25,598 nucleotides of DNA, taken from an uncultured Collinsella sp. Its GTDB lineage: Bacteria; Actinomycetota; Coriobacteriia; Coriobacteriales; Coriobacteriaceae. Position 1 is the first letter of the stretch; every line of letters begins with the position of its first letter. Location of the stretch: the NCBI GenBank assembly GCA_900762355.1, contig CAAFGE010000029.1, forward strand, positions 1-25,598, written 5' to 3'. The notes beneath the pieces were generated by a model. That model ran no database searches. It was not told the DNA's origin and worked only from the letters and a program-made list of their open reading frames with translations. Shown here piece after piece: positions 1-7,236 of this stretch. The position numbers and the translations under genes were made by a program.

Positions 1-194
1 CTACCTGCGGGAACGATAGGCAACCGGACACACATTCTGTCCGAGCGGTTAAAAGCGGGCACGGAATTTAAACGGCTGAAAAAGGGGCATCGACCTGCGC
101 CGATGCCCCTAAAGTAGACACACATTTTGTCCTATAAGCCTCGTTTGGTGCGAGCCGAGGCCTTTTGCGTTGGGCGGTTGCTGTCGGTGGTGAA
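1..194. other. Intergenic region downstream of ecfT
   Basis: No gene is supported here. The stretch holds the ecfT terminator (79-110) and two near-identical 16-bp direct repeats (27-42 and 117-132, reading GACACACATTYTGTCC) placed on either side of it. A second hairpin lies at 136-161 (GCCTCG paired with CGAGGC), followed by TTTT on the plus strand. That hairpin could end transcription from a plus-strand gene left of the window, but no such gene is visible. Confidence 0.6.
79..110 (-). terminator. Intrinsic terminator of the ECF transporter operon
   Basis: Read on the minus strand, a perfect 10-bp stem (AGGGGCATCG with CGATGCCCCT) is followed directly by TTTTT. It lies about 85 nt after the ecfT stop codon and is the expected end of the operon. 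Confidence 0.88.
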
Positions 195-941
195 CTAGAA
201 CAGGAAACCGATGGCGATGAGGGCGATGCTGACGATGAGCACGGCGATGTCCAGGCCCTTGATGGGGTAGCGCTTGTACGAGCTGGCGCGCGTACGCAGG
301 TAGAAGCCTCGCTGTTCGGCGGCAAGCGCGGTGGCATCGGTCTTGCCCACGCTCGAGATGAGCAGTGGCACGCACAGTGGCAGCATGAGCTTAAGCTTCT
401 TGATGGGGTTCTTGGTGTCGTACTCGACGCCGCGTGCGGTCTGCGCCTCCATGATGGCGTTCATCTCCTGACCAAACACCGGCACAAAGCGCAACGCCGT
501 GGTAAAGGTGAAGGCATAGCGATACGGCACGTGCAGCACCTCGACGCAGGCGTTGGCAAGGTCGTTGAGTTTGGTCACCATGAGCATGAGGATGAGTGGT
601 AACGCCACGCTCAGTAGGCGCAGACAGGCCTTCGATCCCGTGATGAGGCCCGTGTCGGTGATAAAGCCCCACACCACGTTGCCATCGCGCATAAAGGCCA
701 GCTGGAGCACCAGCATGATAAGCGCGAGCGGAATCAGCAACTTGAGCAGCGAGAACAGACGGTCGACGACGCCGGCATAGGCACCCAGCGCAAGGGTGAG
801 TGCCAAAAAGCCCAGCAGCGCCACGTAGGTGTCGGACAAAAAGATGCCGACGATGATGGCGGCGGCGAGGCCCAGTTTGACGACGGGGTTTAGGCGATGC
901 AGCAGTGTATCGCCCGGCATGTAGTCGATGACGTTAACCAC
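195..941 (-). CDS. ecfT: ECF transporter transmembrane component EcfT
   Basis: This is the membrane scaffold of an energy-coupling-factor importer, which couples ATPase strokes to toppling of the substrate-binding S component. The protein is highly hydrophobic with about five membrane segments. It carries the family's coupling motifs: an Ala-Arg-Gly in ...QTARGVEYD and a second, relaxed version in ...AEQRGFYLR. I placed the start at the GTG at 941. An AAGGAG lies 10 nt upstream, and the reading then overlaps the ATPase stop codon by 8 bases (GTGGTTAA), typical of translational coupling; the product is 248 aa. An ATG at 974 in the same frame would add 11 non-conserved residues with no ribosome site. 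It is the last gene of the operon. Confidence 0.9.
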   Translation of the reverse strand: MVNVIDYMPGDTLLHRLNPVVKLGLAAAIIVGIFLSDTYVALLGFLALTLALGAYAGVVDRLFSLLKLLIPLALIMLVLQLAFMRDGNVVWGFITDTGLITGSKACLRLLSVALPLILMLMVTKLNDLANACVEVLHVPYRYAFTFTTALRFVPVFGQEMNAIMEAQTARGVEYDTKNPIKKLKLMLPLCVPLLISSVGKTDATALAAEQRGFYLRTRASSYKRYPIKGLDIAVLIVSIALIAIGFLF

Positions 942-2685
942 GGTGGACCATCTCCTTGGTAATTCGAACGACATCGGTGACCTCGCTCACCTGCGCAAAA
1001 GCGGGCGAGACGGAAGATGCCAGACGGCGCGAGAGTTCGATGACCTGGGGCGGCTCAACGTAGGCATGCTGCATGAGTTCGATGTTCGAGAACAGCTCGT
1101 GCGTGCGGCCGCGGTCGAGGATGCGACCGTCGGCCATTACCACAATGCGCTCGGCAAAATCCGAGACGACTTCCATATCGTGGCAGACCATGATGACGGC
1201 GCAACCGCGCTCGGCCATGGTGCGTACCGTTTCCATCACGGTCATGCACTCGCGGTAGTCCAAGCCGCTCGTGGGCTCGTCGAGCACGACGATCTTGGGC
1301 TCAACCACTACGACGGAGGCAAGTGCCACCATTTGTCGCTGGCCACGCGAAAGCGAGAACGGTGCCTCGTCGGCGGGCAGACCAAAGCGGTCGATGACCA
1401 GCTGGGCGCGGCGCAGCGCCTCGGCACGGTCCATGCCGCCCAGCTCCAAGCCAAAGGCGACCTCGTCGAGCACGGTATCCTTGCAGATCTGGCGGTCGGG
1501 GTTTTGGAAGAGCGTTGCGACCTCGCGGGCAATGCGGCTCGTGGGGACGGTTGCAGTATCCAGGCCCGTAACGCGCACGCTGCCCGAGGCGGGCTTAAGC
1601 AGGCCCGTGAGCAGCTTGGTGAGCGTGGTCTTGCCGGCACCGTTCTGGCCGACGATGCCCACGAGCTCGCCAGGATAGAGCGTCAGGCTAAGGTCGTGTA
1701 CGGCGGCGCCGCCATTGGGATAGGCAAACTCAACATGGTCGAAGGTGAGTACGGGTTCGGCGTCCTTGGCATGAGGACGCAACGACGGTGCATGCGGGGA
1801 ACCGGCGGGCGCCTGGGCTTCGATAGCCGCGCGTGCGGGGTCGACGATGCCCGAAATCAGGCGCTCGGCCTCGTCGACATCCAAGCAAGGAGTACCGCTT
1901 ACTAGACCATCGGTTTCGAGGCTATTGAAGATACGCGTGACGCGAGGGCAGTCGACGCCGATGGCACGAAGCTCGTCGGTATGCGCGAAGACCTCGTGTG
2001 GCTCGCCCTGCAGCGCGATTTCGCCATGGTTGAGCACGAGCACGCGGTTGCAGTACTCCGAGAGCAGGGCGACCTTTTGCTCAACGACGACGATGGTGAT
2101 TCCAAGTGCGCGGTTTGCCTCACGCAGCGTCTCGAAGACCAACGTGGAGCTGGCGGGGTCGAGTGCCGCGGTGGGCTCGTCTAGAACCAAGACGCGCGGG
2201 CGCATGGCGAGGATGGCGGCGATGGCTACCTTTTGCTTCTGTCCGCCCGAGAGCGTGGCGATCTCGCGGTCGCGCAGGTCGCTGATGCCGACGGTCTCGA
2301 GCGTTTCGCTCACGCGCTGCTCGATCTGGTCGTGGGGAACGCCAAAGTTCTCGAGGCCAAAGAGCATCTCGTCCTCGACGATCGAAGCGACCATCTGCGT
2401 GTCGATATCCTGTAGCACACTGCCGACGATTTGCGACACGTCGGTGAGCGAGACTTCGCAGGTGTCGTGGCCGTCGACCATAACGGACCCAAAGAACGTG
2501 CCGGTGTAGTGGTGGGGCACGGCGCCCGACAGGCAGGCGGCAAGCGTGGACTTGCCGGCGCCCGAGGGCCCGATGATGCCGATGAAATCTCCCTTGTTCA
2601 CGCTGAGCGAGATGTGGCTGAGTGCCTGCTCGGTTTGCGTGCCATAGGAGAACGAGACATCGTCGACGTTGATGATCGTTTCCAT
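934..2685 (-). CDS. Fused double ABC ATPase of an ECF transporter (EcfA-EcfA')
   Basis: A 583-aa protein in which two ABC ATPase domains are joined in one chain; many ECF systems encode them as EcfA1 and EcfA2. Domain 1 has Walker A GPSGAGKST (39-47), signature LSGGQ (145-149) and Walker B VLVLDEPT (165-172). Domain 2 has GQNGAGKTT (346-354), a variant signature LSRGQ (445-449) and VVLDEPT. A Pro/Ala-rich linker (about 285-310) joins them. It hydrolyses ATP to power uptake with EcfT. The start has AAAGG upstream. The gene follows the S component after a 158-bp gap that is filled by a large nested hairpin, so expression of the ATPase may be set by that structure. Because the three parts form one operon, this looks like a dedicated transporter and not the shared group-II module. 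Confidence 0.93.
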   Translation of the reverse strand: METIINVDDVSFSYGTQTEQALSHISLSVNKGDFIGIIGPSGAGKSTLAACLSGAVPHHYTGTFFGSVMVDGHDTCEVSLTDVSQIVGSVLQDIDTQMVASIVEDEMLFGLENFGVPHDQIEQRVSETLETVGISDLRDREIATLSGGQKQKVAIAAILAMRPRVLVLDEPTAALDPASSTLVFETLREANRALGITIVVVEQKVALLSEYCNRVLVLNHGEIALQGEPHEVFAHTDELRAIGVDCPRVTRIFNSLETDGLVSGTPCLDVDEAERLISGIVDPARAAIEAQAPAGSPHAPSLRPHAKDAEPVLTFDHVEFAYPNGGAAVHDLSLTLYPGELVGIVGQNGAGKTTLTKLLTGLLKPASGSVRVTGLDTATVPTSRIAREVATLFQNPDRQICKDTVLDEVAFGLELGGMDRAEALRRAQLVIDRFGLPADEAPFSLSRGQRQMVALASVVVVEPKIVVLDEPTSGLDYRECMTVMETVRTMAERGCAVIMVCHDMEVVSDFAERIVVMADGRILDRGRTHELFSNIELMQHAYVEPPQVIELSRRLASSVSPAFAQVSEVTDVVRITKEMVHRG

Positions 2686-2736
2686 GGATACCTTTCATAG
2701 TCATTGGGGACAGTCTTTGGTGGTGAAGCACGGAGA

Positions 2737-2837
2737 CGGCTTTACGAGGTGCCCCAGGTTGGCGCGAAAGAGGAGCGAAGCGTACTTGGGTACGCGAGCG
2801 TCGAATGAACGCCAAGATGGGGTGGCTCGTAAAGCCG
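2737..2837 (-). repeat. Nested-hairpin 3'-UTR element, family 1 (copy 1)
   Basis: Arms 2737-2764 and 2810-2837 pair over 23 of 28 positions: 12 bp (CGGCTTTACGAG), a 3x3 internal loop, 5 bp, a GG/GA 2x2 loop, then 6 bp. They enclose an inner hairpin with GCGTAC (2780-2785), a TTGG loop and GTACGC (2790-2795). The core is closely related to the reverse complement of 8446-8488, while the outer arms are not. The element begins 7 nt after the S-component stop, inside the ECF operon. Strand is given as that of the host transcript. Confidence 0.8.
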
Positions 2838-2843
2838 AGCAGG

Positions 2844-3416
2844 TTAGTTGAGCTTAAGGGCCTTCTGGATGGGCAAGTAGAGGGCGCCGACCAGAATGGC
2901 GTTAAAGACGGCGGTCATGGCGACGACGGGCAACATGGCGGCGGCGAGCTCGCCGACCACGCCGAGCATGGCCATCTTGATGACCATGAAGATGACGCCG
3001 GAGACAAAGGTGGTCAGGAAGGTTGCGACAATGGCGATCGCGGGCTTGGCCTGACCGTTCTTGCCGGCGGCGTTGACGATGCCGGCCATGAGCATGGCGG
3101 CGATGCCCTCAGCGGCAAAATCGACGAACGGCGAAGTGGTGGTGATCTGGATTACGGCAGCCGAGATGAGGCCAATGACGAGCGCCTGGCCGATGTTGGG
3201 GCGAACGACCAGGATGGTGAGGCAGAAGGCCGAGATGATGAACTCGGGGCTGATCATGCCGCCCGAGATGCCTGAGATGGCCTTGCCGACGGTGAAGTTG
3301 AGGATGAAGCCGGCGGCGAGCAGGATGGCGAGCAGGACGAGGGCGCGGACGTCGAGTTTGCCGCGGTCGGCGGTCTGGACGGTGCGGGGCTGGGTGGCGG
3401 TGGTGTTCTGAGACAT
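2844..3416 (-). CDS. ECF transporter S component, probably tryptophan-specific
   Basis: A 190-aa integral membrane protein with five to six predicted hydrophobic segments, the size and texture of ECF substrate-binding (S) components. It would bind the substrate in the membrane and be toppled by the EcfT-ATPase unit encoded just downstream. The ...GGMISPEFIISAFCLTILV region resembles the architecture of TrpP-type S components from memory; this was not checked by alignment. The substrate guess rests mainly on the leader peptide upstream with three Trp codons in a row. The start at 3416 was chosen because it has AAAGGA at the right spacing and begins MSQNTTATQ; a longer reading to 3530 would run through the terminator. 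A Trp precursor or Trp-containing compound cannot be excluded. Confidence 0.85.
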   Translation of the reverse strand: MSQNTTATQPRTVQTADRGKLDVRALVLLAILLAAGFILNFTVGKAISGISGGMISPEFIISAFCLTILVVRPNIGQALVIGLISAAVIQITTTSPFVDFAAEGIAAMLMAGIVNAAGKNGQAKPAIAIVATFLTTFVSGVIFMVIKMAMLGVVGELAAAMLPVVAMTAVFNAILVGALYLPIQKALKLN

Positions 3417-3498
3417 GGTGAAAATCCTTTCGGAAGGGGGGGGTGCAAGAGAAAAGCGGGGGCGCGTGATGCGAATGCGATCGGGCTCGAGATAGAAA

Positions 3499-3526
3499 AA
3501 GGCCCCCGGTCGAAACCGGAGGCCTT
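3499..3526 (-). terminator. Attenuator terminator ahead of the S-component gene
   Basis: On the minus strand, AAGGCCTCCGGT pairs with ACCGGGGGCCTT (12 bp, one T-G) around a TTCG tetraloop, then TTTTTCTATC. It lies between the Trp-rich leader peptide and the transporter operon. The leader's last codons contain TCGGTCGA (3569-3576), which can pair with TCGACCGG (3506-3513) in the loop and 3' half of this stem, an obvious antiterminator pairing. Confidence 0.9.
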
Positions 3527-3562
3527 CCAATCACCTAGAGCGCAAAAACAGGCGTGAGGGAC

Positions 3563-3631
3563 TCACTGTCGACCGATCGTATTCGCATCACGCCACCACC
3601 AGTTGTTGAGAGACTTCATCGTGTTCTTCAT
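3563..3631 (-). CDS. Trp-rich attenuation leader peptide, 22 aa
   Basis: A 22-codon reading frame starts with MKNTMKSLNN, continues WWW and ends RDANTIGRQ before TGA. It has a strong AAAGGAG ribosome site 8 nt before the ATG. Three consecutive TGG codons are followed by a 12-bp intrinsic terminator 37 nt after the stop codon. This is the classic layout of amino-acid biosynthetic attenuators: a ribosome stalled at Trp codons when charged tRNA-Trp is scarce would leave the antiterminator sequence free. The peptide itself probably has no function beyond being translated. Confidence 0.88.
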   Translation of the reverse strand: MKNTMKSLNNWWWRDANTIGRQ

Positions 3632-3689
3632 GTTGGTGGCTCCTTTCGTGATACCGTGGCACGGTCGCACCTAGTTGCTGTTGCGCTGC

Positions 3690-3698
3690 ACTATAGCA
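3690..3698 (-). promoter_or_regulatory. Probable extended -10 promoter of the ECF operon
   Basis: Minus-strand TGC-TATAGT is an extended -10 (TGnTATAAT-like) with no good -35. Transcription would start near 3683, about 50 nt before the leader ATG. Confidence 0.5.
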
Positions 3699-3716
3699 CA
3701 GCGAAGTGCGTGCGGG

Positions 3717-3755
3717 GAAATCTTTTTTGAAAAGATTTCAGGCGGGTTTCCCGCC
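3717..3755. repeat. Two adjacent short palindromes
   Basis: GAAATCTTTT and AAAAGATTTC (3717-3726 and 3730-3739) form a perfect 10-bp inverted repeat. Next to it GGCGGG-TTT-CCCGCC (3741-3755) forms another. On the minus strand the second hairpin is followed by TGAAATCTTTT, so the pair could be a back-up terminator for the dipeptidase gene or an operator upstream of the ECF promoter. Confidence 0.5.
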
Positions 3756-3762
3756 GGTCAAA

Positions 3763-3811
3763 AGAGCGGGCTGGGCGGGCGAGGCTGCCATTGCTGCCTT
3801 GCCCGCCCAGC
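3763..3811 (-). terminator. Terminator of the dipeptidase gene
   Basis: GCTGGGCGGGC (3801-3811 read on minus) pairs with GCCCGCCCAGC (3770-3780). Further pairing of AGGC with GCCT sits inside. CTCTTTTG follows on the minus strand, just after the stop at 3819. Confidence 0.8.
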
Positions 3812-3818
3812 TAAGACG

Positions 3819-5813
3819 TTACTCCTTATTGCGACGGTAGAGGAAGTAACCGCCCGCGGAGATAACGGCAACGCCAGCGATGGCGAATGCAGCCACCACG
3901 CGGCCATCAAAACGATCACCGGTGGTGGGCAGGCCGCCCTTGGTGTTCGTCTTGTTGGTGGTTACCGTGGTCGTGGTGTCCGACTTGCCAGGCTTCTCGG
4001 GCTTGGTGGTGGGCTGCTCGGGCTTACCGGGCTGCTCGGGGGTACCGGGCTGCTCGGGGGTACCGGGCTGCTCAGGAGTACCAGGCTGCTCGGGAGTGCC
4101 AGGCTGATCCGGGGTTACCGGGTCGGTGGCAAGAGCGTCCTTGGCGTAGGTGATGGACTCCTTGAGGCCATGGGTCTCGGTGTTCAGGTCGCTCGGGGTG
4201 AAGGGCTGGTCGAAGTTCTCAGCCTTCAGATAGGCGCGCATCTCCTGGAGCAGGGCCTTGCACTTCTTGTAGGTGTTCTCGGTGGCAGCCTTGCCTGCCT
4301 TGTTGGCCAGAGCGGTGCGACCCTCGGTGGTCGTCTCGGCCAGCATAGCGGCGTCAACTTCCTTGTTCTGCTCGATGAGCTCGTTCTGGAGCGCGTCGAG
4401 GTAGGTGCGGACACTGGTGGCGAATTGTGCGCGGTTTGCGAAGCAAAGCGAGTTGATGTCCATCAGGACGTAGTTAATGGAGTTTTCGGGCTCCTCGTTG
4501 TTCACGATGTCCGTCTCGCTGCAGTGACCATAATCAACGGTCTGGTCGCTGAAGTAGGGGCTGACTTCGGTCATCAGAGCGGAGTATAGCGGGATAGCGA
4601 CGGAGAACTCGGCGCAGGAGAGCATCTCCCACTGGATGGTTGCAACCTCGGGGTCATAGCCCTTTCGAATCTGGAAGAGGTTGGCCTCGGCGTTGCGGTC
4701 GGAACCGATGCTGCTGACACCGTCAGTATTGGCATTAAGGCCGGGGACTTTTTCACCGCGGTTGCCGAAGGCGCGAATCAGCTCAAACGTGTTCCAGTCG
4801 GACTTGCTGGGCTGGAAGAACAGCGGCTGCATCTCATGAACCATGGCACCGAGCGTGACGTCATTCTTGTCCTTGTCCTTGACGATCTCGTAGTCGGTGC
4901 CCTCGGTCAGCGGAGCCATAAAGTAGTCACGGCCCTGGATATAACGCGCCCAAGAGCCCATGCCCGTATTGTTGATAGATGCACCGTAGGTCTGGGCAAC
5001 ATCGAACTGTCCGTCTTCAAAGTACTTGGCGAAGCCCTTCTCTTCGGGCATAGTCTTGATCCCCTCAGAGTGGAGGCAGTTCTCAGGATCGTCAAGATTG
5101 ACCTGGAAATTGAGGTTACTAATGTTGGGGTTGACCGAAGCGACGTCGTCGGTCAGCTTCATAGCGATCCACTGGTGGCCGGAAAGCGCGGCGAACAGCC
5201 AAGTCTCGGTGTTGTCGGCGATGACAATCTGGTCGTTGGAGCAGACGCCCTGCTCGTCAATCAGACTGCCGATAAGCTCGACGCCCTCGCGGGCCGTTGC
5301 GCTCTCGCCCAAGATGACGCCCGCGTAGCTGTACTCGCCGATGCCGGTATTTTTGACCTCGGGATTTGCTTTGTGGGCATGCTTGGTCGTGGGATCCGCT
5401 GCCTTGGCATCGTCGTTGTAGGAGGTGCTCAGTGTTGCGGAGCAGGAGACGCCCTTCTCATTGATGCCGGCCTCGGAGTAGGCATCCCAGCGTCCGTCCC
5501 ACTCAGCAGGATGGTCGCGCACGTAGCTGTAACGATACGTAGTCTTGGTCGAGGTGTAGGAGAATCCGGACTCGTCCGAGCTGTAGGTATGACCAGGGCC
5601 ATAAGAGGGCTCGATGCCATAGTGTTTGAGGTAACGAGTGCCAATGTCCTCGGTGCGGCCATAGTACGTGTTACCGTCGGCCGTAAGGTTCTTGCCCATG
5701 TACATCTGCGTGCAGGCGAGCGCAGACGTCGGCATGGACATGATGGTTGCAGCTCCAAAGGCGAGGCCTATGCCAAGCTTTTTGAGCGCGTTGACGGGGT
5801 GAGTTTTCCTCAT
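3819..5813 (-). CDS. Sortase-anchored C69-family dipeptidase
   Basis: A 664-aa secreted peptidase of the C69 (PepD/U34) family of N-terminal-nucleophile hydrolases, which cleave dipeptides. A signal peptide (about 1-33) ends ...PTSALA, and the next residue, Cys34 in ACTQMYMGK, is the expected nucleophile exposed on cleavage. The catalytic region covers roughly 34-540. A Pro-rich spacer of PGTPEQ repeats (about 570-610) follows, then LPTTG (628-632), a hydrophobic helix and a positive tail (YRRNKE), a standard cell-wall sorting signal. The enzyme is therefore displayed on the wall and probably feeds amino acids to importers. The start has GGGAGG upstream. It is monocistronic, with a hairpin in its 5' leader and a strong terminator. 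Most family members lack a wall anchor or are cytoplasmic. Confidence 0.92.
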   Translation of the reverse strand: MRKTHPVNALKKLGIGLAFGAATIMSMPTSALACTQMYMGKNLTADGNTYYGRTEDIGTRYLKHYGIEPSYGPGHTYSSDESGFSYTSTKTTYRYSYVRDHPAEWDGRWDAYSEAGINEKGVSCSATLSTSYNDDAKAADPTTKHAHKANPEVKNTGIGEYSYAGVILGESATAREGVELIGSLIDEQGVCSNDQIVIADNTETWLFAALSGHQWIAMKLTDDVASVNPNISNLNFQVNLDDPENCLHSEGIKTMPEEKGFAKYFEDGQFDVAQTYGASINNTGMGSWARYIQGRDYFMAPLTEGTDYEIVKDKDKNDVTLGAMVHEMQPLFFQPSKSDWNTFELIRAFGNRGEKVPGLNANTDGVSSIGSDRNAEANLFQIRKGYDPEVATIQWEMLSCAEFSVAIPLYSALMTEVSPYFSDQTVDYGHCSETDIVNNEEPENSINYVLMDINSLCFANRAQFATSVRTYLDALQNELIEQNKEVDAAMLAETTTEGRTALANKAGKAATENTYKKCKALLQEMRAYLKAENFDQPFTPSDLNTETHGLKESITYAKDALATDPVTPDQPGTPEQPGTPEQPGTPEQPGTPEQPGKPEQPTTKPEKPGKSDTTTTVTTNKTNTKGGLPTTGDRFDGRVVAAFAIAGVAVISAGGYFLYRRNKE
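4011..4111 (-). repeat. 18-bp tandem repeat coding PGTPEQ
   Basis: Five to six imperfect copies of an 18-bp unit encode the Pro-rich wall spacer of the dipeptidase (PGTPEQ, last copy PGKPEQ). Neighbouring copies are nearly identical, so copy number probably varies between strains. Confidence 0.85.
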
Positions 5814-5832
5814 TTTCCCTCCCAGCGTGCGA

Positions 5833-5856
5833 AAGCCCTCTGTCGCCAGAGGGCTT
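5833..5856 (-). promoter_or_regulatory. Hairpin in the 5' leader of the dipeptidase gene
   Basis: AAGCCCTCTG and CAGAGGGCTT form a perfect 10-bp stem with a 4-nt loop, about 20 nt before the ribosome site. On the transcript only TTTC follows, so it is a weak terminator at best. It could stabilise or attenuate the mRNA. Confidence 0.6.
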
Positions 5857-6049
5857 CAGCCAATAAAGACACCTCATTAGCGTAACGAACTGGAAACAAT
5901 ATTCATCTATGAAAGAAACTTACTCGATAAGCGTGATGAAATATGCGATGAGCGGTTAATTGTACTCAGTTTATAGCTTTACTTTAATAAAGACGCCCTG
6001 TAATTACTGTAGCCAAATAAAGCAGCTGGGAATGCTCGAAATGAAAATC

Positions 6050-6080
6050 CCCGCTGTTTGGCAAATGCATAAACAGCGGG
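6050..6080 (-). terminator. Terminator of the lipid kinase / small membrane protein unit
   Basis: CCCGCTGTTT pairs with AAACAGCGGG (10 bp, 11-nt loop). On the minus strand it is followed by GATTTTC, about 40 nt after the stop of the 30-aa gene. Confidence 0.7.
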
Positions 6081-6118
6081 AGAGTTGATAACTGGATGAA
6101 TATCATACTAATGTGGAA

Positions 6119-6211
6119 TTACTTCTTCCGGCGGTGGATCACGTTGATGGCGTAACCGACGAGCATGGCCAAGACGATGACGATAAAGCCAATCAGGGGA
6201 TTGTCGTTCAT
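6119..6211 (-). CDS. 30-aa single-pass membrane protein
   Basis: A 30-codon gene beginning MNDNPLIGFIVIVLAMLVG and ending INVIHRRKK. It has one hydrophobic helix (about residues 6-24) and a strongly basic tail, so the C-terminus should face the cytoplasm. AGGAGG sits 6 nt before the ATG and overlaps the last codons of the lipid kinase, whose stop is only 9 bp away, so translation is probably coupled. I do not recognise a family. Small proteins of this kind often dock on a membrane enzyme; a role beside the kinase is inference from position. Confidence 0.75.
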   Translation of the reverse strand: MNDNPLIGFIVIVLAMLVGYAINVIHRRKK

Positions 6212-6220
6212 GGGGTCCTC

Positions 6221-7138
6221 CTATTTTCCGAGCGGTGAAAAATCGTCGACGATAAGATCGAGGCATTGCGGCAGTGCGCGGGCGCCAAAGACGCCGGAGT
6301 TGCTGGAGATGATCTCGCCATCGAACTGCATGCCCAACGATGGCGTGCAGGTGATCTTGGCTTCCTTGGTCTGGATGATCTTAAACTGCGGACGGCCGAG
6401 CAATTTGCCAGCGGGGTCGAGCGCGGCGGTAATTACCGTGGGGAGCAGCTGCACCGTGCGTACGGGCTCAATAACGACGATGTCGACCATGCCGTCGTCC
6501 ATGCGGCAGTTAGGGAATAGGTTGATGTCGTTTTGGATGACCGAGGTATTGCCTGCCATGCAGCAGATGCCGTCGAGCTCCTCGACAATGCCGTCGTGCT
6601 CAATGGTGAAGTGTGCCACCGTGGGGTTGGGCGTAGCGAGCGCGGAGAGGAAGTAGGCGATCTCGCCAATGTCGTTTTTGGTGGGAGCGGCCTTCATCAT
6701 GATCTCGGCGTCGAAGCCCGAGCCGGCGATGATGATAAAGCCGTGGCGCTTCTCGTTGCCGTTCTCGTCGAGCCAAAAGAGCTCACCCATGTCCACCTTG
6801 ACCGTGCGGCCGGCGCGGCAAGCCTTGGCGAGTGCCGCCGCCTCGGGGGCATTGCCGATGTTGTTAAAGAACAGGCAAGCCGTGCCGGAGGGGAAGACGA
6901 GCGTAGGGACACCGCACCCGCGCATCTGGTCGAGCACGTTGGAGACGGTGCCGTCGCCACCCGAAACGACCACGCGATCGAACTCACGAACGTCCTCTAC
7001 CGCGTCCTCGGGCTCCATGCCATCGCCGATAAAACGCATCACGACCTCGTCGCCGCCCTGTGCAAGGGCGTGCGTGAATGCGAAGATTTCATCGGAGCTG
7101 GGACCCGATGCCGGGTTGTGGATGATAAGGCAGCGCAT
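6221..7138 (-). CDS. Diacylglycerol kinase-family lipid kinase
   Basis: A 305-aa cytosolic, membrane-associated kinase of the DagK/YegS/sphingosine kinase fold, which transfers ATP phosphate to a lipid hydroxyl such as diacylglycerol. The N-terminus has HNPASG (7-12), and the nucleotide loop GGDGT is at 60-64. Later ...FPSGTACLFFNNIG and a C-terminal beta-rich domain with ...MDDGMVDIVV match the family. In Gram-positives the usual job is recycling diacylglycerol released during lipoteichoic acid or membrane glycolipid synthesis. The exact lipid cannot be read from sequence. The ribosome site (GGGA) is weak. It is divergent from rnd, with the small membrane protein downstream. Confidence 0.88.
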   Translation of the reverse strand: MRCLIIHNPASGPSSDEIFAFTHALAQGGDEVVMRFIGDGMEPEDAVEDVREFDRVVVSGGDGTVSNVLDQMRGCGVPTLVFPSGTACLFFNNIGNAPEAAALAKACRAGRTVKVDMGELFWLDENGNEKRHGFIIIAGSGFDAEIMMKAAPTKNDIGEIAYFLSALATPNPTVAHFTIEHDGIVEELDGICCMAGNTSVIQNDINLFPNCRMDDGMVDIVVIEPVRTVQLLPTVITAALDPAGKLLGRPQFKIIQTKEAKITCTPSLGMQFDGEIISSNSGVFGARALPQCLDLIVDDFSPLGK

Positions 7139-7236
7139 ACTTACGTTCCCGTTCTGTGACTAACCGAGTATAGTTGTAGAGCAATGCCGATATCCTACCC
7201 GTGTTTTTCGGGCCTAACCTTATTCGATGGGTTGAT

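Larger units (their letters stand above)
5814..6118. other. AT-rich control region of the dipeptidase gene
   Basis: There is no coding sequence. From right to left it holds the hairpin at 6050-6080 (terminator of the lipid kinase unit), then about 190 bp of unusually AT-rich DNA that must contain the dipeptidase promoter, where I could not pick a convincing -35/-10 pair. The hairpin at 5833-5856 lies just ahead of the start codon. Confidence 0.6.

Noticed and set aside
136..166. Second terminator of the ECF operon
   Set aside because: The hairpin's T-run is on the plus strand, the wrong side for this operon; no plus-strand gene is visible to own it.
4836..5885. Long plus-strand frame opposite the dipeptidase gene
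   Set aside because: A typical antisense shadow in GC-rich DNA; the minus-strand gene has signal peptide, catalytic domain and anchor.
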